This document shows, one piece after another, positions 35,867 to 48,818 of a stretch of 64,000 bases of DNA (its first letter is position 1; every line of letters begins with the position of its first letter). Under the pieces are notes generated by a model. It saw nothing but the letters and a program-made list of their open reading frames with translations. It had not been told where the DNA came from and ran no database searches. The DNA comes from Tachypleus tridentatus. Its lineage: Eukaryota > Arthropoda > Merostomata > Xiphosura > Limulidae. The translations under genes were made by a program, and so were the position numbers. The stretch spans positions 158,823,310-158,887,309 of the forward strand of contig NC_134837.1 of the NCBI RefSeq assembly GCF_004210375.1, in the 5' to 3' direction.

Positions 35867-36660
35867 CAAGAAGAGCATATAATAGCTATCTCAACAACAC
35901 TAAGTCTGCAATATCCATTACTAATGAAATATTTTTCTCAATATGGAGCTCACTGGGTAAGCTGTGGCACAACAAACATAGTAGCAGTTGGAATACTATT
36001 TATATAAGCCATTTGTTAAAAAAAACAACTGTTATGGTATGAATGCCTGTTCTGAGCTAGCAAAGCATGATTACAATATATTATACTTGTCACATTACCA
36101 TTAGGCCTATTATACTTTCTAATGCAACGTTATTAATTTGGTCCTTTATGAATTTCACAAAGAAACAGAATTTATAACAGTATTTCTATCATAATGCATT
36201 GTAACAAATAACTTATACTAGTAGGGATCTAACAACTCTTATATATTTTGTGTCCCAGCCTACTTAATGAGCTTTGCATTGAGCTATATGCTTTGTCAAC
36301 AATATATATGGCAGAAATTGTGTTGTTCAAGTACTTCCGAACACTCATCCTTTGAAAAATCGTATGAGGATAGCTAAAGAATGTAGTCTAAAAATATAAC
36401 TGTCTGTGACAAATGTAAATAATTATAATCATGCTTTGCCAGCTTAAAATAAAGGTGTTCACATCATAACAATTGTTAGTGTATCAAATGGCTTAGGTAA
36501 ATGGTATTCTGATCAATGCTGTGTTTGTTATGTTCCAGTCAGTTTGATGAACTCTGTATTAAGTGGAATTCACTGCTGGTAATGGATATGGCAGACATGG
36601 TGAGGTTGAAATACTGTTATGCACTCTCCTTCTTCACGAAAAACTCTAATTGGCCAAATA

Positions 36661-36782
36661 AAGGTTGTTTTGTTGTTAAGCACAAAACTACACAATGGGT
36701 TTTCTATGCTCCACCACCATAGGTATCAAATACCTGATTTTTAATAATGAAAACACACAGATTTACTGCTGAGTCACTGGTG
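36661..36782 (-). repeat. SINE family C copy, reverse orientation
   Basis: The segment 'aaggttgttttgttgttaag' followed by 'cacaaaactacacaatgggt', 'ggtatcaaatacctgatttt' and 'tactgctgagtcactgg' matches family C. It is moderately degenerate and intronic in the GLIS2-like gene. Confidence 0.75.
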
Positions 36783-37992
36783 AATAACTGAACAGAGAAT
36801 GTAGTGTTAAATAATATGCATAATAATAATGTGTTACGAAATGGCTTTAATATAAGTAAAAATATAATAATGAGGATGTTTTCAGCTATATAATAACAAT
36901 ATTATATCTGTAAGAACTGTCAGTTCAAAGTTTAATATTGGGCAGTTAGTGGTTTGTTTTTTCTAATTGATTAATTTTGAGGCTGTTTAATCAATTACAT
37001 TCAATTATTCTCAACAAACTTGAATACTCATTGTAATCAGAAACACTAATTCTCATTAGTTAATTATCTTCTTGAGTTGTGATACTAACTGATTAATCTT
37101 CACTACTTTGACTTAAAAAATAATAATGAAAAATCAATAATATTTTGATTTGTATAATTGAAAATGGCAATAATCTAAAACACCAAGTTCAGTTAGTTCT
37201 CTATTTTGTGACAATAATAGGCTGAATATTGGTCCATTGAATATTTTACATGACACTAATATATGTTATCTATGCTTATATGCATTAATTTATCAAGTTC
37301 ATCACCATGCTCTGATAAATATTATGCTTATTTCAAGCATGTCTTTTTTTTTAATATGTGTAGAAACTGTACATAAATATCTTGGTTTCATTACATTTGT
37401 TATTCCTGGTGTTCACTAGGCATGTGATAATAAACTGTTTTCTTGATCAATGTTTGGGTTAAAAGGCTAATACGAATAACAATTTTCATTTTTTTATTTA
37501 TAGCATGTTGCTCATGGGGTGTGAACAATTTTGCAACATGCTTTTAAAGTTGTAACATACTTAAACACAATTTTTAGTACATGTAACATTGTATTTATGG
37601 CAAAGTTATTAGAGATATCTGCTTGTGTCTCTCAATTTGAACTGTTGTCTATGTGCAAGACAGACAGTAAGCTGCTTCCTATGACCCACCATCCAGCCTA
37701 GGGCATTGGCTGTCACTCTTATAACCCACTAACTTCCTAACATTTGAGTAATATTTTGTGGTATTGCATGGAGATAAAAGAAGTGGGACAAAGTTTTATA
37801 AAATACCACACACTTGAAAATGCTGGTATGGAAAGAAGACTCCTCAACTGACCAAAGACTGGACATTTCGTGAGTGTCAAGGTAAGCATATCAATCCTCT
37901 AAAGATATGTCTGATCTAGTCTATGTCCAACCACCAACCCAAGCCAGGTTTGTTTGTGAAAGGAAAGGAAAGATTTCTTGAAAGAAATCAAA

Positions 37993-38760
37993 TTAGGTGG
38001 TGTACCACTGATTAAGGAGTAACACTGAAGGGAATACATATGAGCAACTAAAGCATTTCCAAGACCACATCCCCAAAACAGATAAAACCTCTCAAGCAGT
38101 TAGAGTGTGGGAGGTGAGGACCTCGTGAACTGCTTGCTCCACATCTCAAAAACAAAAGAAAAAGGCATGACCTGACTGAGTTTAGAACTGAAGAAAAAAC
38201 CCAAATGAACAAGGTATTGAATGTGTATAACATATTTTCCACCCTTATCAGGAACTCCACCTGTGTTGCAATGGGAATGGGGAGAAATGAGCAAGAGCCA
38301 GTCTCTATAATGATAAATGTGTGCACTTATCAAGCAAAGGTATTATCACCCAAAATATCATACAAAAAGCCAATGTAAAGGAACCACTAATCAAGGGGTA
38401 TATACTAAAGGGAATACAAATGAGTTTAACTCATGAGAATGAGAAATTCTAAGGAAGCCTAGATTCCAAAGAAGATAGAACTTCTTGAACTGTAATAGAC
38501 TAAGGTAAGAGCCTTGTGAACTGCTTGTTTCATAATCCAAAGATAAAGAGAAGTCTGGGTCCAAATGAATTTGAAACTAAAGAAAGACCCCAAATGAACA
38601 AAGCATTGAGTGGGGATAGGAATGGAGTTTTCCACCTTTATCAGGAACCCCACCTGTGCTGCTCCTTGTAGGAGACAAGTGTGGACTGGGAATTGGAACA
38701 AGAAAGTGGAGCCAGTTGGCCATGTAATGATACGTGAGAAGTCCTATCAAGTTAAAATGT
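37993..38760. repeat. Tandem duplication, two units of about 380 bp
   Basis: Unit 1 (about 37993-38340) and unit 2 (about 38377-38760) share in the same order: 'accactgattaaggagtaac' vs 'accactaatcaaggggtata'; 'gggaatacatatgag' vs 'gggaatacaaatgag'; 'gaactgcttg'; 'acccaaatgaacaaggtatt' vs 'ccccaaatgaacaaagcatt'; and 'tttccacccttatcaggaac' vs 'tttccacctttatcaggaac'. Divergence is substantial. It lies in the GLIS2 last intron. A weak further similarity appears near 46780-46840. Confidence 0.8.
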
Positions 38761-40361
38761 TGGGCAAAAGTTCTTACCATCCATCAAAAAACATGAGTCA
38801 GGGTTAATCCAAATGGTTGGGACCTAAACTGGAACACTCAACTTCTAGCTATAAATAACTATCAGTAATGGGGTTACTTTGGGGCCAAACCCTAAACTGT
38901 ATAGTATAAGAAGACAATTTAAATTCTGGTATCAAGAACATACGAAATATAGCTAAGTAGAGTTCAGTACTATGAAGTGGAAAGAAAAACACATCAGTGA
39001 TGTAGAAATACCAAGAAATTAAGTACTATACTGTAAAAATTAAGATTATAAGACATTTAACAACAACAAAAAATTCATATAGAAAATTAATTAGATGTTA
39101 CTAGTAGGAATGGTATGCAAATTACAAACAATCTAAACATACCTAGTTGACAAAATACTCACATACAGGACAAAACACCAAAATTTACTTAGTCTACAAA
39201 GTATATAGTCATAATGAACATGTGAACCAGTTAAAATTACCTAGAAAACAAAGGAACAATCAATATCTAACTTACAATCAATTTAAATTAACTTAGATTG
39301 GAAAGGACACAAATATCTAACTTACCAATGTCTGAGTACCTATGGCATAAAATACTTAACTCTCCCATGTGTAAAGAAGGACAAAACTACACAAAGAGCA
39401 TCTCAGTCTTGTCTACCATGGGTATTACAAAGTGTACAAATTAAAAAACTTAAAACTGATTCCTGGGAGATCTGGAAGCAACAGAAGAAATGAGAAGTAC
39501 AACAAATCTCCACCAACGTGAATTATGTGGAAGCATGGAAACAGAAGCAGGAAAAATGAAACTAGCAAATCACCCTTGTATCAAAACACACAGGAAAAAT
39601 TAATATGTACTGACCTAAGTGAACCTATGTGACTGGCTATAAAAAGGGTGTGGAAGAAGAAATCTCCTGAAGAGGTGTAGAGTATGATAGACCAAATAAC
39701 AAGATGTCAGAAAAACAAGAGTCCAAATGCAAATACAGTAATACTGTATTATGAAAACTAAATGGCAGATAAGCACAATCACAAATAATAGTCACATGCA
39801 AAAACAAAACATATAAATGAAGCTGTGCTAATTGCGTATGTGAGGATGCAGTGGAAATAACAGAAAGAGCTAGCTGTGTCAATATAGGTGGTGCAATACT
39901 GTTGATGCAAAGTAGTCACACGATATTTACATGCTAAAAATGGTATAAAATTGATAGGATATAAAGAGTGTCGCACAGAGCATGAAAATGTTTTAGCAAT
40001 GTAAGAGGACAGAAAGAAAACTGGGATAGCTTTTTGCAAGAGGTGGTAAGATCATATCAGAATTATATACACAGTTTTTTGTTTACTGTGTGTAAAGTTC
40101 TGTGAATAATATTAATACTTAAAAGTAGGTGGTATGAATGACTTAAGAAATCAAAAGTATATTTTCAACCTGTAAACTCAAAGCACTCAACTAAAGCCTA
40201 CTGGAAAGCAATTATAAAAGTTAAAGTCTCACCCAACAGAACATTTGGAATAGTTACTGTCATTTCAATATACAAATTGTTACTTACTGCCACCAACCAT
40301 GCTTAAGTTATTCGTGGTGATCTATTGGACACAACCATATTAGTAATTACCATGTTTGAAA
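38761..40361. other. Intronic sequence, nothing firm
   Basis: A short family C SINE scrap is possible at 39374-39432 (reverse orientation, 'acaaaactacacaaagagca'). Otherwise nothing recognised. Confidence 0.35.
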
Positions 40362-40490
40362 ACCCCCAGTGGCTCAGCAGTATGTCTGCGAACTTGCACG
40401 TTAAGATCCGCGTTTCGATACCCGTGGTGGGCAGAGCACAGATAGCCCATTGTGTAGCTTTGTGCTTAATTAAAAAAACAAAAAAAAAAC
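40362..40490 (+). repeat. SINE family C copy, plus orientation
   Basis: It starts 'aacccccagtggctcagcag' (A-box region), continues 'tatgtctgcgaacttgcacg', then the B-box-like 'gtttcgatacccgtggtggg', 'cacagatagcccattgtgta' and an A-rich tail (aaaaaaacaaaaaaaaac). One of the better preserved copies of this short tRNA-like family. Confidence 0.8.
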
Positions 40491-40794
40491 ATGTTTGAGG
40501 GACAAAACATCCAAATATTAGTGCACTTTTATCTGGGCCACAAATATCCATGTAGACAACCTGCATTTTCTGTCTTTTGTTAAGTAAGACAGTACTTTTA
40601 GCATGTACTGTACATTCTTAGTTCTTCTGCAAAAAAAACAACAAGGTTTTGATATTATTTCTTTGAAAGTGCAAAAGATCAAAGAATGTAAATATAAAAC
40701 TGTCCATCAAAATTATTATTATTTAATTATAAACAGAAAATATACAAGTCAAAAATACAGCTTACATTCCCAACATCGTAATTTATTGCTTTAC

Positions 40795-40910
40795 CTGTAT
40801 GACATCGCATATGAATCTTTAAGTTTTCTAATCTTGCAAAGCATTTGCCACATGCACAAATATGTGGCTTCTCTTTGGTGTGACATCTCATGTGCATCAG
40901 CATTTTGTAC
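40795..40910 (-). CDS. GLIS2: GLIS2-like exon encoding end of finger 2 and finger 3
   Basis: The acceptor is tttctccag and the donor gtaaag. The exon begins with one base completing Arg ([11 protein letters not shown], end of finger 2), then the linker TKEKPH and finger 3: [20 protein letters not shown]. It ends with a single G of Gly in [16 protein letters not shown] is the conserved helix of finger 3 in the GLI/GLIS group. The two cysteines are separated by one residue (C-A-C), whereas human GLIS2 finger 3 has two between them and other GLI-type fingers four. A chance tRNA or repeat origin is excluded by perfect phase agreement with the exons at 50001 and 34846. Confidence 0.93.
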
Positions 40911-42530
40911 CTGGAGAAAGTAGTAAAAAATAAAACATTTTATGAGAAATCAAACTTTTTCATTGCATAACAGTTCATACTGTTAAAAGTATTTGATGTA
41001 TGTTGACTTAAACTATGCTATTTCATCCACAAATTGTAATATGCTATAAAATAATCAAACATTTCATTGCCTAATTACAATACAATTATTTTTTTTATTT
41101 TTTGTGAGTTGATTTTTCCTATAATATAACCATAATTCATTTTCTCATATTCATTAACATTCTAATTATTAACTATTGTATGTTAGTCAACAATGCAATG
41201 AATGTTAACTCTTGTCCAGTTCAGTAACTTTTAAATTAGAAAACCAAAGCAGATACCATGAGCTGTGATAATTGGCAGGTTAACTTTACAGATGAAATGT
41301 AATTGCCATCCTAAGTCAACCTAATCAAAACATTGTGCAAATCAATGATACCAAAACTGACCCTTAGTTTATCAGAAGGAAATAATGTTCTATTATATAA
41401 AGAACATCAATAAAGGTAAACATGAATGAGTCAAGTTACTGTTTGAATTATAGAAGTTACAAGCTAGACTGCTATAAATTTTGTATATCAGATGTGCAAA
41501 ATAAAGTTTAATTATCTAGCAAATATAAAAATGCAATTCACTTGTGTTTTGAATTATAGAAGTTATAAGCCAAATTTAAATTTGTGAAGTAAAAAGTTAT
41601 ATCACAGTTTTACCTATACAAAGTAACCATAAAATTAACATGTTAATATGCATCTTCAGAAATGTTTTCTGGTATTCACAATTGGCAATGCTAAAATGCA
41701 TTCCAAAACACCTTCATCGTAATTTAGTGGATTGATTTATACCAGATATCCATGTTTTATAAAATTACACCACCATAAGAGCACAGTAAAATTTAGTTAT
41801 CCTTCCTTCATGTCAATATTATTAATAGTTAGCTTATCAGATTCAAGGTTAAGTAAGATTTGACTCCAGTGTCTTTATTTCTTGGTTATGGATAATTATA
41901 ATAAATAAAAGATTATTCAAAACATTAAGATTAATGAGAATTAACATGACTGAAGTTTGTAGCTAGTATATTGAATAGTCTGTGTCATGTGGGGTAATTT
42001 ACAATAATGTTTTTATATGTGAACCAATATTTCTATATTAGATTTGATCAAATGTACCACCTTATGTTTAACCAACTCTGTCGTACTGCATACTTTGTAC
42101 TTAAAATAACTAATACTTGTAGCAGATGTTTGGTTAGCCTTTTCCAATCTCTCAATATTCACCAATTATGAAAAGGTGTCATTCTTCCTTGGTAAAAATC
42201 TTTACTCAGTAAACAAATAAGTGCAAATTTCAGGTTGGACTGAGATGCAGAAAGTTGGCATACTAAAAATGAAAAGGCTGCTGGTAATGTAGAAAGTTTG
42301 ACTTGTAACAAAATAAGGCTGCCTCACAACTTTATGTTATTAAAGGTTGGAATCTTAAGATAATACAGAATATAATCCCCAAAGATGATTATAAAGCAAA
42401 CAAATATGTTAACTTTAAAACAGAGGCAAGTCATTAGACACAAGTTAAAAGAATTAGGAAATAGGTGAAGACAGTTATGTACACATAAATGAATGTTGTT
42501 AAAAATATCTCTGTAGGTGTGGGGGTAGAC
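40911..42530. other. Intron of the GLIS2-like gene, no recognised feature
   Basis: AT-rich. A local duplicate 'gaattatagaagtta' occurs at about 41446 and 41553. No other structure seen. Confidence 0.35.
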
Positions 42531-42539
42531 TGGCTCACT

Positions 42540-43620
42540 GAATGGAAAATTAGCTGGATGGAAGAAAACAGAGGGTTATTTTAAATGAAGTTCAACCAAA
42601 CTGGAGTAATTTCCCAAGTGGGATACCTCAAAGTTCAGCATTACGACCTTTGTCTTTTTTGACTTACATCAATGACATAAATGAAAGAATGGTTAACAGA
42701 TCATTGAAATTTATTAATGACATTAAAATTTTGAAAGTTGCTAACTATGAAGAGGATAGTTCCTTACAAAAGGAACTGAGTTATTTGGCAAATTGAGCAA
42801 ATAAATGACATGACTTAATTATAAAAAACATTAATGCATGTGGAATATAGCAATTTGAACTATAAGTAAAATTTTGATGCAAATATTCTTAACACTGTAA
42901 AGGAAGATATAATCAGTGATGTTGAGAAACCCACTTGTTGAGAAATTTATATGCAAAAATGGCTCGTTTGGGTTGAGAAAGTATTTTACATAGAAGAGCG
43001 AACAACGTTTCGACCTTCTTCGGTCATCGTCATTTTTTGCATATAAAAGGAAGATATAGTTCTTGGTGTTATGGTTCAGCAGTCTCTCAAGCCATCCAAA
43101 AAATGTTTTTTTCTAGTGCGAGGAAAAACAGGATTTTATATTGTATCGACAGGAATATAATTTCACTATATAAGCCACATTAGGAGCATTGTGTTCAGTC
43201 TTGGGCTTCTTACCTAAGAAACAACATTGAATTGTTGGAAAAGGTTCAGAGAAAGGCAATTAAAATGATACTTACAGTGAAAATGTTATCACATTAGCAT
43301 AAGTTAACATTCCTAAATTTGTTCTATCTTGAAAAAGAAGAGTTAGTGGGGATCAGATTGAGGTGTTTAAAATTGTAAAGGGAATTAATTTTCAGTGTTA
43401 TTTTCTTACTTGATAGTGAGAATGATAAGACTAGGTTAACACTAATATAAATTTTAAGGAAAAAGTCACTTCAGCTAAGACAGCTTTATCTTTTAACTGG
43501 GTGGTTGATCTTTGAAACAGGTTGCCTTCAGATGAGATGGATACAGATAATTTTAAGGAATTTAAGGTAAATATTAATAAATATTTGAATGATAACAGCT
43601 GGCTTTGAGGTGATTGTTCC
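42540..43620 (+). pseudogene. Decayed CR1-like LINE reverse transcriptase in GLIS2 intron
   Basis: Plus-strand pieces in order: 'IPQSSALRPL' followed by LTYINDINERM (family VPQGSVLGPLLF.IYINDI) at about 42620-42690; KFINDIKI in place of the catalytic FADD; then, after an inserted short element, KPHLEHCVQSWASYLRNNIE followed by LLEKVQRKAIKM at about 43165-43265; EVFKIVKGI at about 43360; and NRLPSDEMDTDNFKEFK at about 43515. This is the order of CR1/L2-type reverse transcriptases. The catalytic Asp pair reads N-D, and stops abound. It is antisense to the host gene. Confidence 0.75.
42912..43045 (+). mobile_element. 134-bp PLE-derived short element with target-site duplications, nested in a LINE
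   Basis: Perfect 13-bp duplications, AAAGGAAGATATA, flank it (42899-42911 and 43046-43058). It begins atcagtgatgttgagaaacc, shares the body with 20961-21110, and ends cattttttgcatata, which is the inverse of its internal atatgcaaaaatg. On the minus strand it reads tgacgatgaccgaagaaggt then cgaaacgttg, a typical Penelope-like terminus that also resembles a hammerhead ribozyme core. Confidence 0.85.
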
Positions 43621-44311
43621 TGTTTGGCATTTAATGTTATGTTTAAACAAAATAAAAATTTTAAATATGGCTTTCAAGGACAAACACAAAATGCTTGAAG
43701 GAATAGCAGCAGAAACTAACATAATGCTTTAACTGTAGTCAATTTAGTAAAGAAATTGTAAATGTGAATATTCACAAGAAGGGAGATTTTGCAGAGGTAA
43801 AGGAAGACAAAAATATAAAGAAAAGTCTGTAAGACAGATGATATATGTAAAAATCCTTCAAAATGTGAAAGATGGTTGAGAATTTGAATTATATAAAGTG
43901 ATCCAACCACTTTTGTGTTTGTTTTATCCAATTCAGCCTGAAAAGCTATGAATTGAGCAAAATACATTGCCAGCAATAGATGTAACAAATTTAATATTGC
44001 TTGAATGCTAGTATTATTATACACTCTTCTAATTGTTGAAAATCCCTAATGGAATAGATTAAGAATGAAGTGTTTGAAAAGGTATTAGGCCTAAATGTAA
44101 CATCTTATGACAAATATAACTGGACCAAAAGGACCTGTAAAAGATGTACGTACCATAACAAAAGAAAAGAATACTTATCTGTTTAAATAGATAAAACTTT
44201 ACATAACAGTCCTGAAAATGTGCATCTTTATTACACAACATAATATTTGTACTGTTTTTCCTACCACAGAAAACAAACACATTTTTCATGAAACAATCAT
44301 GGGTCTGTTAC
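43621..44311. other. Intron, nothing recognised
   Basis: AT-rich sequence. Minus-strand open frames here show no family resemblance. Confidence 0.35.
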
Positions 44312-44575
44312 TTATTTTTAAATTTTGTGCAAAACTACTTGAAGCCTATCCACATTTGCTGTCCCTAATCTAGAAATGACAGACTAAAGAAAAGGGAGCA
44401 AGTCATCATCATTTACCATCAACTTTTTGGCTACTTCAATGAAGAAATGAGATTGACTGTTATATTATAATGCTCCCACATTTAAAAGGGCAACATGTTT
44501 GGTGATGGATTTAAACCTCTAACTGACAGACTGTGAGTTGAGCACCCTAACCATTAGGCAATGCCAAGCATGCAC
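44312..44575 (-). repeat. Old degenerate SINE family A in GLIS2 intron
   Basis: It follows the family body ('aaattttgtgcaaaactact', 'gctgtccctaatctag', 'gcaagtcatcatcatttacc', 'ggcaatgccaagca') in reverse orientation with many changes and several small deletions. Confidence 0.8.
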
Positions 44576-44939
44576 GTTACTAACAATAATTTCAAATATG
44601 ATAAAACGTGTGTGAAATCATGTTTTGATACATTAGAAGCAGTTGATATAGACTGAAATAACAAAAATACACATTTTCTATGAAACAGTTCAAATACAGA
44701 AAAACTCTGGTGTATTAATAGTGTTTCATGGAAAACTATTTACAGGCAGTCATTGTCACAGAACTAACTTAAACAACTTATCAATCACATAACTTTAAGA
44801 AAAACTTTTTATTCAAAGATAAATATTAAGAGAATATCAAAATGGATTCACTAATTACTAAATCTTGCCTTACTAATTAGTTAATGTTTTCAAGGGTATT
44901 GTTTGTTATGTAGAAGATGGAAAGAGCCTGAATTTGGTG

Positions 44940-45980
44940 TGCTTCAGTTTTCAAAATGTACTTGACAGGGTGCCACACAGAAGGTTTTTTCAGCAAATTA
45001 TATAGGAATATTGTTCAAAAAACTAATAAACTGGATTATAGGGCACTTGGATGAGAAAGAGCAAAAAAATTGTTAATGGTGTACAGTAAAACTAGATGGT
45101 TCTTATAAGTGAAATGAATCATAGGCCCATGCTTAGAACTTTATTTTTTCTTATATATTTAAATGATATTGACAGGGGTGTAATTAGTAAATCAGTAAAA
45201 GTTTACTGATGTAATTAAACAGTTAAGTATTTCTAGCTGTAGGGACGATATAAAGGTTCAAGAATGACTTGTATTAACTGATAAGTTGAATAAATCTTAG
45301 ACAATAACCTTTAATTATAGCAAGTGCAAGTTAATACACTTGAGTTATATATTTGAATCACATATTTAATACACAAGGGAACTCTCACTCAGTAGCATGA
45401 TAGAAGAAAAGGAGCTTAGTACAATGGTGGATTAATTATGCAAGCCACTGAGGCATTATTCTGCTGTAATTACTAAAGCTAGTATAAGGTTTAGGGTGTA
45501 TTTATAGACTTACTGATTATAAGTTGAAATAGCTATTTCTCTCTCTACACAACCCACTATTTAGATCTCACCTGAGATACTGTTTACAGTTTAAGTGGCC
45601 TTACTTACGAACAGATGTTGACTAATCAAAACAGTTTCAGAGGAGGAGTCAGGGATACTAAAATAATCCTGGGAATAGAAGGGTTAGCTAATCATAGAAA
45701 CAGGTTAAGATGTTTTAATTTATTTTCTATTGAAAGATGAAAAGTGAAAGGACTTCCAGTTTCTTTGTAATATATTTTGAAGACAATAGGATAAAATAAT
45801 AGTAAATTAAAAACAGGCTAGATTCCAGTTAAGACATTTTAATATTTTTGTGAATGCTACTGGCTTGTAGAATAAATTGAAGTTGGAGGCCAACACATTA
45901 CATGAATTTAAGATGGTAATTGATGAAATCCTAAACAATACAGAATGGATATAAACTTGTACCTTCTCAATAACAAGGAC
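44940..45980 (+). pseudogene. Second decayed CR1-like LINE in GLIS2 intron
   Basis: Plus-strand pieces: DRVPHRRFFQQII near 44965-45005 (family 'AFDKVPH.RL'); LIYLNDIDRGVISKSVKVY near 45152-45210 (family 'IYINDID.G..SK...FADD', with the ADD box lost); then QLSPEILFTV and an IEG/DVLIYFLLKDEK tail corresponding to the 'YEERL..L.L.SLE.RR' segment, and 'INLYLL' near the end. Every segment is interrupted by stops. Old insertion, antisense to the host gene. Confidence 0.65.
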
Positions 45981-48810
45981 AACCTTGAAGAACCATATGC
46001 TCTCTTGCTGTTCCTATCTTATGTTACATCCAATTTTCAAGTATATTATTTGTTCAATATTGTTGAAATTAATTCCAAAAATGCTAGTGTCTTTAATTAA
46101 AATTTAAATAGTTCAATGTATCTTAGCATTTGAGTTTGCAATGTTTTGTTTATCAAGTCTTAATTGCTGTGTAAATGAAAAGAGCACTATAAAAAATGTT
46201 AATACACAATCTGACACATGTAAACTATGACTCCCAAAATTTAGTAATAATTTAGTAATAGCATTTTAATTTGCACTTTCAGAATATAATAAAAAATACT
46301 GAATCATATAATGAAGTTTATAAAAATCAAGAGGTATATAAGACAAAGTTAAAATCAAAATACCAACAAATATGATTTTATACCTACACAGAAAACATGA
46401 ATACAATGCCTCAATTTATTCAAACAGAGCAAACCTTATAAAACAGAATAACAATAAAACAAAATAAATGACAACAGCATAACAAGTAGAATGCACTGAG
46501 CCTAACATTTTATGTGATTCAGTAAGTAAATTCCTAAATATATGCAATACTTTTCTGTAATTAGTTAACTACTTTTCTTCTTTATTGAAGACTACAGAAC
46601 ACGATGTTATTCAAGATCATACTGATAGCCAACTTTAAGAATTATCTGTTCTGCCCAGAAATGGTCTTCTTGAGTGAAATGTTCAGTAATTATGTCCACT
46701 AGTGTCCAATTATGAAATCATAAATGTTTATGTAATCTACATGCCACTCTCATGAAGAGAAAGCAATTGGACATGTCTCAGAGAAGTACGAGATTCTAGA
46801 AAGGCCAGAGTCCCCAGAAGAGTATAAACATGAAGAGGAGACATAACACCTATGGAAACCAAGAGCTTCCTGACTTGGGAACACAAATCTCACCTGGTAA
46901 ATTAATTGATAAAAACCTTTAAAGGAATCAGATACTTAATGGGCATTATTACTGACATTCAGAACTTGAAAAGTTAACCCAACGAAACAAACAGCTAATA
47001 TCTCTCACTGGTTTGAATGAAAAAAGAAATTAATGAGTAACCAAATGAACTGAAATATAGAGAAAGCCTTGAGAAAGCAAATGTGTGACCAGGGGTCTTC
47101 TGCTAATGGAGTCCATAGGTACACAAAGTGTAAGAGCCAAACTTTCATAATGAGTGGCTCAAGAAATGAGTCACCTCTGAGAAGATTTGTCAAAGTGGGA
47201 GAACAGCCTTAAAAACCAAAGGATGAAGAACAGGATAGGGGAGACAGGGAGCTTACTGGGTCCTTTTGGATCTAGATAATATGACAGTGAAAAGAGATGA
47301 CAGCTGTCTCGACTCATTTTTCCCAAAATATGAGGAACCCCTCAAAAAATGTCTTTTCAAAATGGGATACCAAACAGAAGTCCCTCAGAAAATACCAAGG
47401 GACTCTAAACCTAGAAATTTTAATTCAAGGCATTAAGGTATCCTAATCAAGCAAAATCCATTCCAGAAACAAAGTCAACTGTACAATTGTTCAAGAAGAA
47501 ATTAAGGGCAGCATAGGGAATAGGCAAAGTTACCTTCTCTCATAAAACTACATGGGTTGTGATGCAGATCCTCAGAAAGGATGTGGAATGAGAAAGCACA
47601 TAGCACAAAAGTTGAGCAAGCAAAAAAGCAAACAAGCAAATTGAGAGAGTCAAAATGAAACAAAAAGAGATTCAAGTGCTTGAAGTACTAGAAGAAAAAA
47701 GGGATCCTGATGATAAACCACAAAGTAGTAATCTCAAGATCGTGAAGGCCACGGCAACTCAGAAATATAAATGAGTCAGTATTAATACAAGAGGAAAAAA
47801 AAGTAAATTCAAGGTACTCATGTACTAATTCCACCTATGAACCAGCAGAAACAAATGGGGTGAAAGACTGAATGTCAACTACCTGAGATATAAGAGCAGT
47901 GAAGGACAAAAGTAGGGTAACGTGATCCTTGTCCAGTATAGAAAATGAATGAACCATTTGATAAATTAGAGTACCTCCAAGCTCCTATTGAAGTAGAATA
48001 CAATAATTCTCACTAAGAAATGTCTAAACCCTTTCAGGAGGCTTCAGAAACGAAGATATGAGAATTCAAATTCAATAAGATGAACAGAATCTGAATTAAT
48101 TAGTTCACGAAATATAATTCTTTCATGAAACTTTAAATGAAAATTTTCAATTTACAATTTATAAATACTATACAAGGTCCTTCTCTTGACAAAAGACTTA
48201 ATAAAACAACACGTCTAAACAGTTTAGTACTGAGGTAAAAAAACGTTTTAGCATAAAAAGCACTAAAACATATAACTGTATGAGAAGCTGTGTTGCTCTC
48301 CTATTGGTGAAGTGCCATGGTTTGATGTGACTTAGCAAAGCTTGCACAGTACACAAGTGCACAGGTAAGAGCTATTTCAATCAGTTCATGCATGCACAAA
48401 AACTTCCCTTATGTAGTGCTACAGTACTAAATAACTGTTATGTGGAAATATAAATAGTGAACCATAGTCGTAATAATTAGTGTCCTTTACTTGAATTAAG
48501 TGTCAGACTGTTAAAATATCCTAGAAATAATCAGGGTAATATTTTAACAATAAAATTAACCCTTTCACCATGTGTCCCTTTAAATGGTTTTCTGTGCAAC
48601 TCATTGTGTTGCATTAAAAATTTAATTGAGCACTTTTAGTGTGGATATATGTGAATAAAACTAATATTATAATGCATGTTATGATTTGAAGTTTTACTTT
48701 CTCTAAGTGTTAACTCCTTTATTTCTACATAAACCTTTAGAAAAACTAAGTAAATTTCCAATGTGGTTTATTTTCTCCTTGATATACAATATAACAGCAA
48801 CTTTTGCCTA
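45981..48810. other. Intron; purine-rich unrecognised tract 46740-48060
   Basis: From about 46740 to 48060 the plus strand is markedly A/G-rich with many 'gagaaag' type words. No open frame, no repeat family and no clear unit length were seen. Confidence 0.35.
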
Positions 48811-48818
48811 TCTTAGTT

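Noticed and set aside
48558-48740. TTAACCCTTTCACC start resembling a piggyBac-type left end
   Set aside because: No matching inverted right end with TTAA was found downstream.
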